DNA of 64,000 nucleotides from Paratinospora sagittata (lineage: Eukaryota; Streptophyta; Magnoliopsida; Ranunculales; Menispermaceae): assembly GCA_035771175.1 (NCBI GenBank), contig CM069596.1:8916001-8980000 (forward strand). The letters are read 5' to 3'. The position numbers were made by a program, and so were the translations under genes. Shown here piece after piece: positions 22,959-35,447 of this stretch; position 1 is the stretch's first letter; each line of letters begins with the position of its first letter. Below the pieces are notes generated by a model that worked only from the letters and a program-made list of their open reading frames with translations, was not told the DNA's origin and did no database searches.

Positions 22959-25205
22959 GTATGTTCTTTTAATTTTATCGAGAAAGATCACTGAAAATCG
23001 AGATGCTAATCGTATCCGTCTATCTTAACCCATAATCATTATATAGATAGTAAAATTTGCAACACTATGAATTTGTATTCTTCTAACCAACTTACTGGTT
23101 AAGATAAACGAATACCCTTTCATCTTCATACCCATCTTCATCTTCATACAAGGGTACTAGCCCTTGTCCATTCATTATGGACACAACATTTAAATACATT
23201 CATCAAATAGAATTAATGAATTCAAGTCCAAGGCATTCACACGTGAAACAAGTCACAGGGTTTTTACCAACCGTAATAATGTTCATTGAATTTCGATTAT
23301 CAATACAATCCGTTTAAATAATAAACTTTTAAAAATCAAATAAAAATATTCAGTCCTATCACCATATTCCTTAGAATAACTGCCCCATAATAATCAATGG
23401 TGATATTCCTTAGAATAACTGCCCCATATGTGTAATTTTTATCTTAATCGTGTTCTTTAGTGATGTCACACCATACATACAACATAAGTACAATATTAAT
23501 TGCATTCATAAGACATATTCAAAGTCCACTACACATGGTATGATGTCACAATGCTAAATATAATAGTATTATCGCATGAACTTCACTATGCCAATATTCT
23601 CAAATCATGTATTTCATCATCAGGCATTATAATATATAACTGAATTCAATTACCACATGAATTTCATGCATCCAATTATCATTTGATCAGAACAAAAATC
23701 ATACTGACACACATATCATCATGGCTAACAATCACAACATGACATATATAAAATCATGTACAATGGGCATGCATAAGCAATCTAATAATACTATAGACCT
23801 AATTAATTTAACATTCTCATCTATATATCAAAATAAAATATTATGAAGGCATAAAATCATCTCAACCTGTAACGCACGCAATTTGTTCTTTTCCGAATTC
23901 CTTGGTGCGTAACGTACGTTCTCAACCTAAAAAGATCATGTAAAAGACTGAATTAAGACTCATGATTCCCAAACAAGAAGGCCTTTACAGAACAATTTAA
24001 TTTGTTGTTGTTCTTTTAATGCTTCGTTCAATAGCTTTCATTGTACCAAAGCCCATGGGCTGCGTTGTCGTCCATGAGTTGGGCAAGAATAGCTCCAAGT
24101 TGAACAAAACAACTCTAAAGAAGAAGAAGAAGACGTCGTTCTTCTCTGTCTGAAGAAGAACAACGTCGGACGGATCACAGGCGCCAGAGAAAGAAAGAAA
24201 AAAAAAGAGAAAGAAAGAATAAGAATACCGGAGAATAACAGAGACAGAGAGAGATTTGGCGATTGGGGTTTCAAACTTCGGAGTTGATCACAAGCGCCGA
24301 CTGAAACTCGTCGATCCGAAAATTTCTTGGGTCATTCTTCTTCCTCGTCTCGCCAATACTTTCTTGATCGAGAGCAGAGAGAGAGAGCTTCGACCAAGAG
24401 AGAAGAGAGAGGCGATTGGGTTTTTGTGCGGCTGGGTTTCGAGAGGGAGAGTTGGGTTGTTGTGCGATTGGTTTCGAGAGAGAGAGTTGGGTCTTTTGTG
24501 CGATTGGGTTTCGAGAGAGAGCGTTGGGTTTTTGTGCGATTGGTTTCGAGAGAGGGAGTTTCGAGAGAGAGAGGGGCTTGTGCGATTGAGGTTTTGAGGT
24601 GATTGGGTTTTCAGCGATTGGGGTTGAGAGTCACGGCGAGAGCGAAGTTGCAGGCGAGATTGCTGATTGCAGGGCGAGATTGTAGGCGAGATTGGAGATT
24701 GCAGGGAGAGATTGTAGGGCGAGAGAGTAAAGTGTCATGGCGATTAGTTTCCTTGATAAGGAAGGAGAGCCCGGGATGTGTGCGCGGAACAGATCGCGAG
24801 CTCCGAAGAACAAGGGACGGGCGTGCGGACGTTGGAAACAAATCGCGGCTCTTAAGAACAAGGGATGTTCTCGATTGCGATTTAGAACCCCGTAGAACGC
24901 GCGAGCTTTGGCGACTTGGACTTCTTTCATGAATCTGGAGGCTAGGTTTTTGAGAGCGATGCCGTCGGAGGCGGCGAAGAAGGCGAGTACGTGAGTTTTT
25001 TTTTTTTAAGATATTTGAAAAAAAGGATCGAAAATGAAAGATTTTGAATTGAATTGGAAAGAAGGGTTTAATGATGAGCATGTAGATTTTTTTTTGAATT
25101 TTCGGGGGATTACATAGTTTCTCATCCCTTTTGTAAGAATAGGCTTTCTATTAGGGCACTTGAACCGGAATCTCATCTTTTTTATGTTTGTCTTTTATGG
25201 TTCAG
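22959..25205. other. Last visible BTS intron, enlarged by unassigned repetitive DNA
   Basis: The 2.2-kb interval between RING exon and zinc-ribbon exon is unusually long for the gene. 23100-24000 is AT-rich with short internal duplications (the phrase CTTAGAATAACTGCCCCATA occurs twice at 23360-23430) and resembles LTR-type DNA without definable ends. 24040-24970 is GA/CT-rich. At about 24415-24570 some four imperfect ~51-bp units repeat around TTTGTGCGATTGG and TTTCGAGAGAGAG. Open frames on both strands at 24.0-25.1 kb come from this simple composition and are not taken as genes. Confidence 0.4.
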
Positions 25206-25265
25206 GCATATACTTGCAGTCACTACACCTGTCCAATATGCAGCAAATCCTTGGGAGATATGGCG
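25206..25265 (+). pseudogene. BTS: BTS zinc-ribbon exon (last exon found)
   Basis: Bounded by GGTTCAG and GTAAGG, the exon encodes AYTCSHYTCPICSKSLGDMA, a well-known BRUTUS segment joining the RING finger to the zinc ribbon. The final exon with the rest of the zinc ribbon was searched for to 27 kb and not recognised. Confidence 0.85.
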
Positions 25266-27789
25266 GTAAGGGATTTACTTAAGCATTCATTTTTCATCTT
25301 TCATCAATCAACATAAGGACAAAGTTTGTTCAAATTTGCTTGCCCCATTTTGTCCAGCCGAAGTATAAAAAAGGGTTAGGGCATTATTATTAAAAATTAA
25401 GTCCAGGTTCAAGCAAAAGCCCTATCAAATTCAAAACTTTGCCTGATTTAGGCCAAAGACACTTTAGAGAGTTAGGCATAAAATCCCAATTGGGAAAGGG
25501 GTAAATTGTGTTAATTTTTCTTATCCTATCTAAAGACATTACTACTAGTTAAGCAGCCTCGTCATGGAATCACTTACATTATATCATCATGAGTTTTCTA
25601 AATATTGATGTGAGTTTTCAAAATATTATTGCCTATATATTGTGCACATGAATGTTATTTGTTATTAGTTATGATGATTTAAGTTTTTAAAAGCTAAGCA
25701 ACTCAATTTTAATTAGGGTCAGATTTGGATAGATACACTAGTGCCAACTGCCTAAATTTATAATCGGGACAGCTCCGGGCACACCATAGGCATGTTAATA
25801 ATATAAGATGTTTTCAAAATCAATTTTGTCCAAACCCGATTTTTAGCCACCCCCTCCTAGGCATAGATATGTGGTGTTTGACAAGAGGACACATTCCCTT
25901 GCCTATATTTTACATCTCTTAATATGATACATGTTTGGGACATTATTTATTACATTACTTTTTGTGCATATAACAGAATGTCGTCTATTCGTAGACGGTT
26001 ATGTTGATAACCTCTTTTTTTTTTTTTGCCACCTCAGCTTGACAGTGAACGATGATAGTTCTATGAAATAAGTTTATTTTAATTTAATATCTATATATCA
26101 CAAAAATAGCTTATATCATGATGAAAAAAAAGGGAAAATAAGAACTTATATAAGCTAGTAACATTCAGGAAGCTTTAAATATGTTAAAACATATCTAGGT
26201 ATAAATGGTGTACATAAATTGGTTAACATGAATTGACGTATTTTTAACGTTATAGTAGTTGTCACTGCATTAAAAATAGTAACATGATTCAATTAACCAA
26301 TATTTTTAACTTTAAATTAACGTTATAGTAACGTTTTAGGTTCATTCATTAACCAATGCATATACGAAAATGTTAGTGTTAGCATATGCGTAAAATATCG
26401 TAATTAACCTTCTGATTCCTATTTATTCCAATCTTTTCCCAAAGGCCAAGATTCTACGTTGTTTGTATGTACGGTCTATCTCTTCAACTGATCTGAAGCA
26501 CTTTTTGTCTTTAATGCCCATGTTTTCTGAAGAGTAGTGTTACTTTTTTGAGGGAATTTTGTTGCCAGATCGGTGTGCAAAAATGAAGGAAAGATCTTTA
26601 GGTGGAACTGTTGAATGGACACTGCAGGAACATCGATGAAATTCTCCAGTACAAAGCACAGACATGGAAGGAAATTGAACTGTAGCCACCGAAGATAAAT
26701 GCCATGGGGGAAAACGAATTTGACAGGCTGATTCAAAGAACAAATCCTCGAGTACCCTTTTCCGACATCTAATGAGCTTTCGTCAAGGAGAACTGTTTAT
26801 AGTTGGAAACTGTTTTTAGTATTCAAACTCAAAAACTCTTTTGACTACTGTACTTGTAATTTTATTTAGCAATAGAAAAGAGAGCAGAATAGTTGGAATC
26901 CTTATTGCCCTCTTCACCATGTCTGTTCATTTAAGTAACATAATTTTTGTAGATTGAAAACTTGTAACTATACACAGGTAGTCAACTTTATTAGAATGCA
27001 CCATTGCTCATGTATGTTTGGACACAAAATGATGACATTGTAGTTTATTCCTAGAGGAAAAAACAATTACTCATCAGAACTGTTGATGTGGTGAAGTTTA
27101 TTAACTTGAACAATACATCCATAAGTAATCAACCATATAGATCAAATAACTCATACCAAAGATTCAAGGATTGCAACAAGACAGACCTGGGCTGCTGTGA
27201 AAACATGACAACCCCAAGAAGGACTAATACTAAAAAAGAAAAAGAAAAAGAAAAATTAATGAATACAACACAATTCTATAAAAATACTACACAATGAGGA
27301 AAAAAAGAGAAAAAAGAATCTATTTCTGAATTATTAACATTAAGAAATAATGTTCAACATGATAGCTTTAGGAGATAATAGTCTCCTAGGTAAATAAATA
27401 GTGATTTGCTAGAACCACAAATTTGGTTACAAGGTTTTTTTTTGGGGCTGAACTATGAAGATTACTAAAAAAATGAGGAAGCATCTAAAGTTGAGGAGGC
27501 AAACATAGAAATATTCAATACAACTGAACAAAGCCTTTTTCCAATTACATGAGGTTGGCTACATAAATCTGCTTTCTTCAATCTGTTCTATTAACAAAGT
27601 TAAAAGAGTTGTCAGATCTTTCCTTACCAAAGTAAGTTGAGACTTCAGATCAATCACTGTTTCTCCATCTTCTTTCATCTTTTGTAGCCTTTAATTTTGC
27701 AGTGAGCCATTCTTTACTGGTGCTATCATTAATCCTCTTGTATGTTATAAGGTTCTTGAAAAGTGTAGTTGAGGCAAAAGGACCCCTTG
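25266..27789. other. Intergenic DNA between the BTS and PPR relics
   Basis: No known gene was recognised. Two minus-strand stretches are open and not obviously repetitive: 26743-26476 (two overlapping frames, including FPPWHLSSVATVQFPSM) and about 27695-27550 (MKEDGETVIDLKSQLTLVRK, helix-forming, ending EESRFM then stop). They could be exons or 3' ends of unrecognised genes, or chance. A lysine codon run at 27230-27260 is simple sequence. Confidence 0.35.
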
Positions 27790-30515
27790 TCACCAATAAT
27801 CACCACAACTACAAGCTCCATCCTTGAACACATGAAAACGATTAGCATCCCTAACTAAGAATTTCCTCCGTGTAATCTTCGAAATGTACTTGGTCACAGT
27901 ATGGCAATCACCACAAACCCTAAGATTCTTCATTATTTGTAACGGGGTACTGGGATTCATATTTAACAATCCAAATGCTAAGGCAAGCCTTTCACGGTGC
28001 CCGCAAAGCATATCCATCTTTTCATCATCCTCAACATCATGCAGAACAAACTTTTTATCAGCGATGTAGCCTTCCTTAACCATCAAATCAGTGAGTTTTT
28101 CTAATAGTAGCCAAACCTCTTCATATTGCTCAATGTGTTTCTGCCCAGTTCCGAACATGTATACCTTGTTTCCAATCTCAATCCAATTGCAACCAGGATC
28201 CTTTTTGAGGCCTCCGGATTGAATCGACTTCCGTATATTTCTTACTTGATCCCATTTCCCTAAAGATGCATACACATTTGACACAAGCACATAATAACCG
28301 GCATTATTTGAATTCAACTCAAGAATCCGTTTAGAAGCCCGTTCTGCAATCTGAGCCCCGCCAATTACTACTCTACATGCACTAAGTAAAGCTCCCCATA
28401 TGCTTGCATCTGGGTTAATTGGCATTGCAAGGATAAATTCCTCGGCTTCTTCTAAAAGGCCCGATCGAGACAAAAGATCAACTACACAAGCATAGTGTTC
28501 AAGTCTCGGTTCTATGTTATAGTTTTTCTTCATTCTATTGAAGCAAGACAAACCATCTTCCACCAAACCTGAATCACTGCAAGCATAAATAACAGCAACA
28601 AAAGCAATATGGTCTGGTGTAATACCTGTTGCTTCCATCTCTTCAAAAGCTGTCAAAGCCTTCTTTCCTTGACCATATATCCCATAGGCAGAAATTAGCG
28701 AAGTCCATGAACTATGTCCTTTGAGCCCATGTGTTCAAACACACACATAGCATTTTCTAGACTTCCACATTTGGAGTACATCTCAATTAGTGCATTTCCC
28801 ACAGGCACATCTGATTCAAACCCGAATTTTAGAATGGAACAATGGATCTCTTTCCCTTGTCGTTTTGTTGCTAGGAAGAAACACGCGGGCAATAATGCAA
28901 GCATGGTTGCCTCATCAGGAGTCACATCGTCTGCTCTCATCTGGCTGATCATTTTCAAAGCTAAACAACAATTTCCAGAACGAACACATCCAGCAATAAT
29001 GGTGTTCCATGTTACCAAATCTCGGGCTTTCATCCCTTCAAATGCTTTTATCGTATCCTCTACATTACCACATTTTGCATAAAATGAAACAAGAGCATTG
29101 CCCATGGTCAGATCTGTGGTGAGACCCGTTTTAATTATATTACAATGGAGTTCTTTTCCCTGGATTAAGTTAACTAAATGGGCACAGATAGATAGGAGCA
29201 ATACATGGGCTACGGCTTCAGGTTTCAATTTAGACCTATTCATCCTCTTGAAAAGCTCTAACCCTTCATCATACATTTCCTTTTGGATATAAGCATTGAT
29301 CAAAGAATTTCATGAGATAGAATCTCTGCACATCATTCCATCAAATACTTCCCTTGAAGCTTGTAAATTGCCGCACTTTGTGTACATTGTTATCAGAATG
29401 TTACTTGCCATGGTATCACATGTATATCCATTTCTCTTCATGTACTCGTGAACATATCTTCCCCATTCTGAATCTTCCACGTGACCACAAGCACGGAGAA
29501 CAGAAGTGATTGTTAAGAGATCAGGTTTGAATCAAACCACCATTTCTCGAAACAAACTAATTACATCTTCCAACAATCTCAACTGCGAGTATCCACAAAT
29601 TATGGTGTTCCACGAAACACTATCTCTGTCACCCATCTCATTAAAGACTCTCTGAGCACATTCCAAAATCTCAAATTTACAATACATGGAAATAAGTCCA
29701 TTATTCAGTAATCTATCACTATGTGCCCCCATCTTATGAACAAGCCCATGAACTATATGACCTTCATCAATAGCAACAAGGCTTCCACATGCAGGTAAAA
29801 CACCCGATACTGTGAAAGAATCTGGTATCAGACCTTCTATTCTTGATTTGTGGTATATATCAAAAGCTTTCTCCCATTCCTCATTTGCACTATAACCCGA
29901 AATCAAGCTATTCCAAGATACAACATCTCTGACAAGCATTCCATCAAACATCTTTTGTGCTTCATCCAAACAACTAAGTCTTGCATGCATGTCAATCAAA
30001 GAATTCCCAATAAACAAATCTGACCCAAAACCCATCTCCAAAATACAATCATGTACAATTCTACCCATCTCAACATCTGATGAACCGGCACAAGCATTGA
30101 TAACCGATGGAAAAGTGAAGCGATCCGGTCGCAACTTCAATTCGAGCATTTCTAAGTATATGCTCAAAGCCTCGGCGTAAATCCCATTCAGGGTAAGAGC
30201 TCGTATAATCGAATTCCATATCAACACGTTATTCGAGTGCAAAACTTGACGGAAAACCAACCGGGAGGTGCCGGGATCCCGGAATTGAGCATACTTGCTT
30301 ATGAGTTTTCCGGCGAAAAACACAGATTGGTGGAGACCAGAAGTGATGATTAAAGAGTGGATTTGGGAGAGAGATTGAAGTGTTTTAGCAGAAGAAAGGG
30401 ATTTGGACATTGAATGGGAAAGAAATTGCTGTTTTTGTTCGCAGAAACTGCGAATTGTTGAGAGATTTGATGGAATTTTTGAAGAACGCAAGAGACATGA
30501 TGTTATTAAGCGCAA
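27790..30515 (-). pseudogene. PPR-DYW protein (At3g03580-like), interrupted by two stops and a frameshift
   Basis: About 908 codons on the minus strand, intronless, starting MRLITSCLLRSSKIPSN, encode tandem PLS-type pentatricopeptide repeats (for example WNSIIRALTLNGIYAEALSI and SWNSLISGYSANEEWEKAF), an E/E+ region, and a complete DYW deaminase domain. That domain has GHRERLALAFGLLN (HxE motif), NLRVCGDCHTVTKYISKI, and a terminal CSCGDYW. Such proteins direct C-to-U RNA editing in plastids or mitochondria, and the N-terminus has an organelle-targeting flavour. The reading is broken by TGA near 29532 (after FREMVV), TGA near 29310 (SIS*NSLI, probably Trp) and a frameshift near 28708 (after GSKDIV). 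Order and repeat content resemble Arabidopsis At3g03580; this is from memory of the family. Three lesions suggest a pseudogene unless the sequence contains errors. Confidence 0.88.
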
Positions 30516-30875
30516 ATGAAACAGAAAATCCAGCTTTTTTGAATCAGAATTTGCAGCTCGTTTACTAACCTATATGTTTTGGTGAATTTTCATTTCTGTT
30601 AAGAAGATGCATTAGAAACCTAAATGAGAGGATTTGAAGAGACATAGCTGCCACCTTCATATTTCCTGCTGCACCTTCTTTGGTCTGACCCAGCGTAACT
30701 AACGTTAACTTCTGGGCTGAGTTTGACATACAATTCACAAATAATTTAGAAATTTTTTTTATTTTTTTATAATTAATAATTTTTTTAAGGCACTTTTTTT
30801 TTCTTCTTTTGGAAGCCGTTCTTTATTCTTTTTCTTTTGAAGGGAAATTTTATTCTAAATGTAACAAGTTATAAC

Positions 30876-30946
<71 letters not shown>

Positions 30947-31711
30947 GTATATATCAATTAGATCATTTATTATAAGCATTGAAATGAATAAGACCTTTCT
31001 TTAAAAGGTTTTTTTTTTTTTTAAATCTCATTTGAAAGTGATCTAATGGAAAGATCTATGTTACACATCAAAAAGGTCATAATTTACTTGGGCTGTAGTG
31101 ACATCCATTTGCTTGTGTATTAATATAAAAGAAGATGTATTAGTGCACCGATCGAGTTCTTGTTATTATGACATTTGGAGAAGCGATGACGTATAAAACC
31201 ATAATAAAGTTGTTTTTAATGTTGAATTCGTGACCTCTAAGTTATAATGGCTCTATTATAATAAAATACAAAAGTAGCACTGGAAGGTAAATGAATATTG
31301 TTTAATTTCAATATGATTTGATAATCAAGTTGACAAATGATTCATGTTCCTCTTATGATAACAAGCTGATCAAATTCTACTTATAAGCTATATATATATA
31401 TATATATATATGGAAACTTATATAGAACATTTTTACATTAATTATTTGATGTTTTGGAATCACATCACCTCTCTAATATTAGAGCAATATGCTACCTGAA
31501 AACTTCAGAATGAATCTGTCTACTTTTACCTGATCTCAATAGATTTGATGTTCATCAACATTAATTTTCAGTGAAAATTAATCTTGGTGAAGCAAATTGC
31601 AATATATATAATTCTATGCCAGCAATGCCCAAGGTGTTTGTTTGGTTGCATTTTAAAAGAATCTGCACCACCTTTGAAGCTTCACCAATTCTGAATCTTT
31701 AACCAAAATAG
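30516..31711. other. Intergenic DNA upstream of the PPR locus, AT-rich
   Basis: Contains the PPR 5' flank, poly-T runs and two AT microsatellites (30889-30942 and about 31387-31411). No gene or RNA was recognised. The region 31500-31711 is 3' flank of the CPBP protease gene. Confidence 0.6.
30889..30942. repeat. (AT)n microsatellite
   Basis: An uninterrupted run of about 27 AT units flanked by near-AT sequence (ATATATACAT on the left, ATGCACGTAT on the right). Confidence 0.95.
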
Positions 31712-34700
31712 CTAGTTTTGTATATTGTGACCTTGTGACTGCAGAAAAATTGGATATCAAGTCAAACTGTTTAAGAAAAACAACAAATACAGGTGTTAAA
31801 ATGTAATGGTAGTTGACTGAATTAATATAATTTACCTGTGAATATATCAGAGTAAAGATTACTCCTAGGTTCCAACAGGCATGCATTGTTATGGGAGCAA
31901 GGAGGTTCCGAGTTTGAGCATAGACCAGTCCCAGTACTATTCCTGTAACACGTCAAAGGTATAGGACATTTTTTAAACAGCATTAAGCTAATAAGTTTCA
32001 TGAAAATTTATGCTGCTAGCTGCAACTAATTCATCACTTCTGCATTCTTGACAAACTATTGAGATTTCACGCTGGTATGATCTGAGTGTGTTTGATAATT
32101 GAGAAAATGAGGATTTTCTTGAAAAAAATAGTGATTTTCTTGAGAAAATCATATTTTCAGTGTTTAGGTGGCAAAAGAGTTAAAGAAAAAGACTTTGTTG
32201 TTGTTGTTGTTTTTTTTTTCGTTTTCTTACGAGAAAATCTCTCTGCAACTAAATTTAAAGTGGTCATGATAGTTATGCAATTGAATAACCAAATAACTAT
32301 GACATAACTTTCTCAATAAGAGGATTTTTATGAAAGAATTTCCTCAAGCTAGCTAGCAAACATTATTTTCTCTAAGGAAAATTTTCTTAGTTACCAAACA
32401 CATTTAAATTAAACACTAATGTAACTTCCCAACTCCTTTAAAAAATTGCAAAAGCTGAATGAAAATTCTTTAAAAAAAAAACATACTTGACATTATATGG
32501 ACTTAGTAAGGTCAATCAATTGAAAGGCAAGAGTTGTACCAAATATAAAAATCTCTAGAGATTTCCCAGGAGAATGGTGAGCCAGTGTAAAAGCAACTGA
32601 ACTTAAAACTAAAGATGCATTTGCAGGTAACCTGCAGCCAAAGTGAGGGCAACCTTGAAATAGTTAGTCTTTAGAAGAAGATTTAAGTTGAAGGTGGAAC
32701 TACTAAAGTTAATTTAGAGACTAATACCATTTGGTCAGGGATGTCATCAAGAAACCTCGATATATTGTCTCTTCACAAACTGGTGCCATAATTCCCAGGA
32801 CAGAAATTAGGGCAGCATTGCTGAAGAAAGAAACATTACTCCCATGATCAGAACCATTCATTCATTTTGTGATGCTTAGTAACTTCATGAATTTACCATG
32901 AAGATCAAAATGAAAAAATCAAGAAGTTTGAAGTCTCAATTTGAGAAAAACCTGACATCTGATGCACCAATAAGTAATGGCAACTCATGCAGCAGTGCAT
33001 CTACCTGTAATCAAGGGAAAAGATAAAAAAGAGTTGGTTAATGTATACTTCATAAATACTATAAGATTATAACATAAACAGTGATAACACGCATCATATT
33101 TTAGTAGGGTAGAAAAAAAAAATAGACCTCATTTTGCATCTGACTAGCACTTGACCCAGATATGAACAACTTAAACAGAAAAAGAGAGCTTGATGCAACC
33201 ACTAGACCTCCAACACCCCACAAAAACCAACCCTTTTGGAGGTTGAATGGGCGATCCCATCCTGTAAAAACCAATCACAAATGCTCTTTAAAAAAAAGAG
33301 TTAAACTGAAAAACATATTGTATTTGTAACTTTATATATCTTACAAAAATGAATGTTTGTTTCTAGGCTTGAATGCTCTTATATTTATGTTTATAGCTGG
33401 AATGAGAATAATACACAACATGAGCAAGCTTAAACAATAAATCCATGTTTCTTCCCTACATGAAAGATCTGCTTGATTGGATGATTTTACCTTGAAGCTA
33501 GCTTCCATGGAAGAAACTAAAGATATAAAATTATCATTCATCACAAAATAGAGAAATTTAGGGAATGCTTCTACTTTTTTAAGTAGATCTATAACATGAC
33601 ATTTATTGGCAAACAAATAGAAAAAAAAAAATAAAAAAGAAATCTTGAGAGAGACAAGACTGCATACTGTAAGTGAGAATATCTTCTGGAAAGGGCTGAT
33701 AAGGACAGACTAGCAGATATAAAACTGAAAGCTTAACGACTGATTTCAGTCTGTATAGAAAGAAAATTTGATATTAGCAAAAGGGTTTCTGCTCGGAAGA
33801 AAGGAGACATGCAAATGGAGTGGTGCACACACATACAACTGATCAACGAATAATCTTATGGCGGCTTCATCGGTGCTCTGTAGAAGGGGCTGAGAATTTT
33901 CGGAGTGGGATGAAAAGAATCCTTCTTCTAGTCCTGCTGATTTCACTATTCCTGTTAAAAAAATGCTGATAAGATATTGTTAGCCATCTGTTTCAGAAAA
34001 TTACATGGTAGGATTTGGAAGAAATTGCAACAAATTAAAGAAAGCTCATACTGATGATATTATACACAATCATTCTTCCTGAAATGGCAAGAAGAAAATG
34101 GGAATTGCTATTATAGTAAATATTTTTCTTGATTGAATAAACAAACTGATAGTTCAACGTAACATAAATGACAAACGAATCACCATGAAACAACGTATAT
34201 GTTTGAAATCAATCAAACATATCTAATTTCGTGAAATTCAACAGTGATTTTTTTTCCTCAAAACAGTTTTAGTAGCATTTAAAGAAAACTCGAGGAATCA
34301 CCTCATCAAATATGGCATCATGACAAGTAAAACAATCTTCCAATCCCATGGCACATTCCAAGCCTGGAGAATTTCCCATTGCTTACCCTCCAAGATCTGC
34401 AAGAATTGATGTTGCATGATGATCAACTTCTATGTGTAAAAAATTTAAAATATTTAATTAATTAATTAAGAAAAAAAAGAGATAACCATACATTATTTCA
34501 ACACAAGATTTTAGCACATACCTTCGTGTTGTATGTTAAATGTCCTTGAATCACGTATATATTGATATATAATTAGAGGACATTCAATGTATTTAATGGC
34601 CTCTGCGCTAAAAATGGTTATTAAAGATGAGTTATGCTTCTTCTCCCTCGTGGTTCTGCTCCCAAGAATCAATTGCATTTTTCTCGGAGTACATGGTATA

Positions 34701-35447
34701 CATATTATGTTGAAGGAGAAAGGAATTTGTGGAGATTCTTTCTTATCATGAGTTAATTAATGTATAATGACAACGATTCGTTGTTAATTATTTATAATTT
34801 TTAACGAATGTAATTTATTGTCAAATGTATTTATAGACTAAATAACTATTAGTTGGAAATAGAAAACAATGACAAGTGGTTAAAGCGTCGTTAACTTTTC
34901 GGAGATGATTTAGATGCCGTTGCGAAAATATATAACATTTGTGGCAAAATTTATCAAATTTTTTATGTGGGTATCCTGTATACAAGGACGGAATGGGGAC
35001 GACGTACTTTTCATCGCTGAATAATTATAACGACGGAACGGGGACGACATACTTTTTATTGCTGAATAATTATAACGACGCTTTTCCTTGCTAGCTACAA
35101 TTGAATTAGCTAGTTTTGGACGATTGATGCAGCTTTGAAATACTAGATAATTAGTGCTTCCAATTTTATATAATATGAAAATACCATAAGTTTCATAGAT
35201 ACAGAACCTTATTGGAGCTCGTTCCGCCAGGCCCGTCAGCTGAATTAGATGAACGAGCTCTAGAAATCAAAATCTTTCTCGTTCCACTTAGAACTAGAAA
35301 TTTCTCTTCTGATGATTCTCGGCGTCTTCGTTGGATCAATGAGATATTGCGGGTGGATGATGATCCAACAAGAATAGGAGAATTTAGGGTTTTAAAAATC
35401 GTCTTCTGCGTTGGTCCAAGTTGATTTACTGATAGAATCAAAGACAT
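31712..35447 (-). CDS. CPBP-family (CAAX-like) intramembrane protease, plastid-type
   Basis: Ten exons on the minus strand: 35447-35208, 34396-34302, 33951-33837, 33750-33668, 33261-33128, 33004-32952, 32820-32728, 32631-32540, 31942-31836, 31738-31712. Exon 1 starts MSLILSVNQLGPTQ and is rich in Ser, Thr and Arg, like a chloroplast transit peptide. Exon 2 gives LEGKQWEILQAWNVPWDWK. Later exons are hydrophobic (LSVLYLLVCPYQPFPEDIL; GWFLWGVGGLVVASSSLFLF). Exon 7 has the CPBP glutamate motif in CEETIYRGF; exon 8 has FTLAHHSPG (second motif H); exon 9 has QTRNLLAPITMHACWNLG (third motif H/N). These define the Abi/CPBP metalloprotease family. Length about 346 codons. All junction phases agree except exon 2 to 3, which is off by one, so a micro-exon or a lesion may lie in 34302-33951. 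I judge it probably functional. Confidence 0.85.
32086..32404. mobile_element. MITE-like element in a CPBP protease intron
   Basis: About 320 bp in the intron between exons 8 and 9. The left end reads TGTGTTTGATAATTGAG; the right end, on the other strand, reads TGTGTTTGGTAACTAAG, so the two ends are imperfect inverted repeats. The interior is AT-rich with repeated GATTTTCTTGA-type words and a T-rich open frame with no protein signal. Size and ends suit a hAT-type MITE; no definite 8-bp duplication was read. Confidence 0.5.
33289..33660. other. Intron of the CPBP protease gene
   Basis: The open minus-strand frame at 33616-33341 (starting MFANKCHVIDLLK) sits wholly in the intron between exons 4 and 5 and shows no match to the CPBP family; taken as intronic. 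Confidence 0.5.

Larger units (their letters stand above)
12350..25265 (+). pseudogene. BTS: BRUTUS-like hemerythrin/CHY/RING E3 ubiquitin ligase, disrupted
   Basis: Exons of a BRUTUS-type gene follow in correct order: about 12350-12452, 12534-12900, 13642-13776 resuming at 18706-18804, 18881-19049, 19151-20368, 20535-20706, 20812-21033, about 21122-21256, 22723-22958, 25206-25265. Most keep GT-AG borders. BRUTUS senses iron through hemerythrin domains and ubiquitinates bHLH factors of the iron-deficiency response. Damage: a copia element inside the exon at 13777; frame errors near 12760 (where relatives read LLWH), at 13651 (extra G) and near 13732 (4-bp TAGA duplication); in-frame stops near 12601, 18916 and 20362; a shift near 21165 and another near 22910. 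The first hemerythrin region and the last exon after the zinc-ribbon start were not found. Too many lesions for a working gene, though sequence error could explain one or two. Confidence 0.88.

Noticed and set aside
24038..25081. Open frames on both strands in a GA/CT-rich segment
   Set aside because: Arg/Ser-rich translations come from simple composition; the segment lies within a BTS intron and no domain was recognised.
26530..26760. Final exon (zinc-ribbon end) of the BTS gene
   Set aside because: A CysXXCys zinc-ribbon pattern and the expected C-terminal words could not be read in any plus-strand frame.
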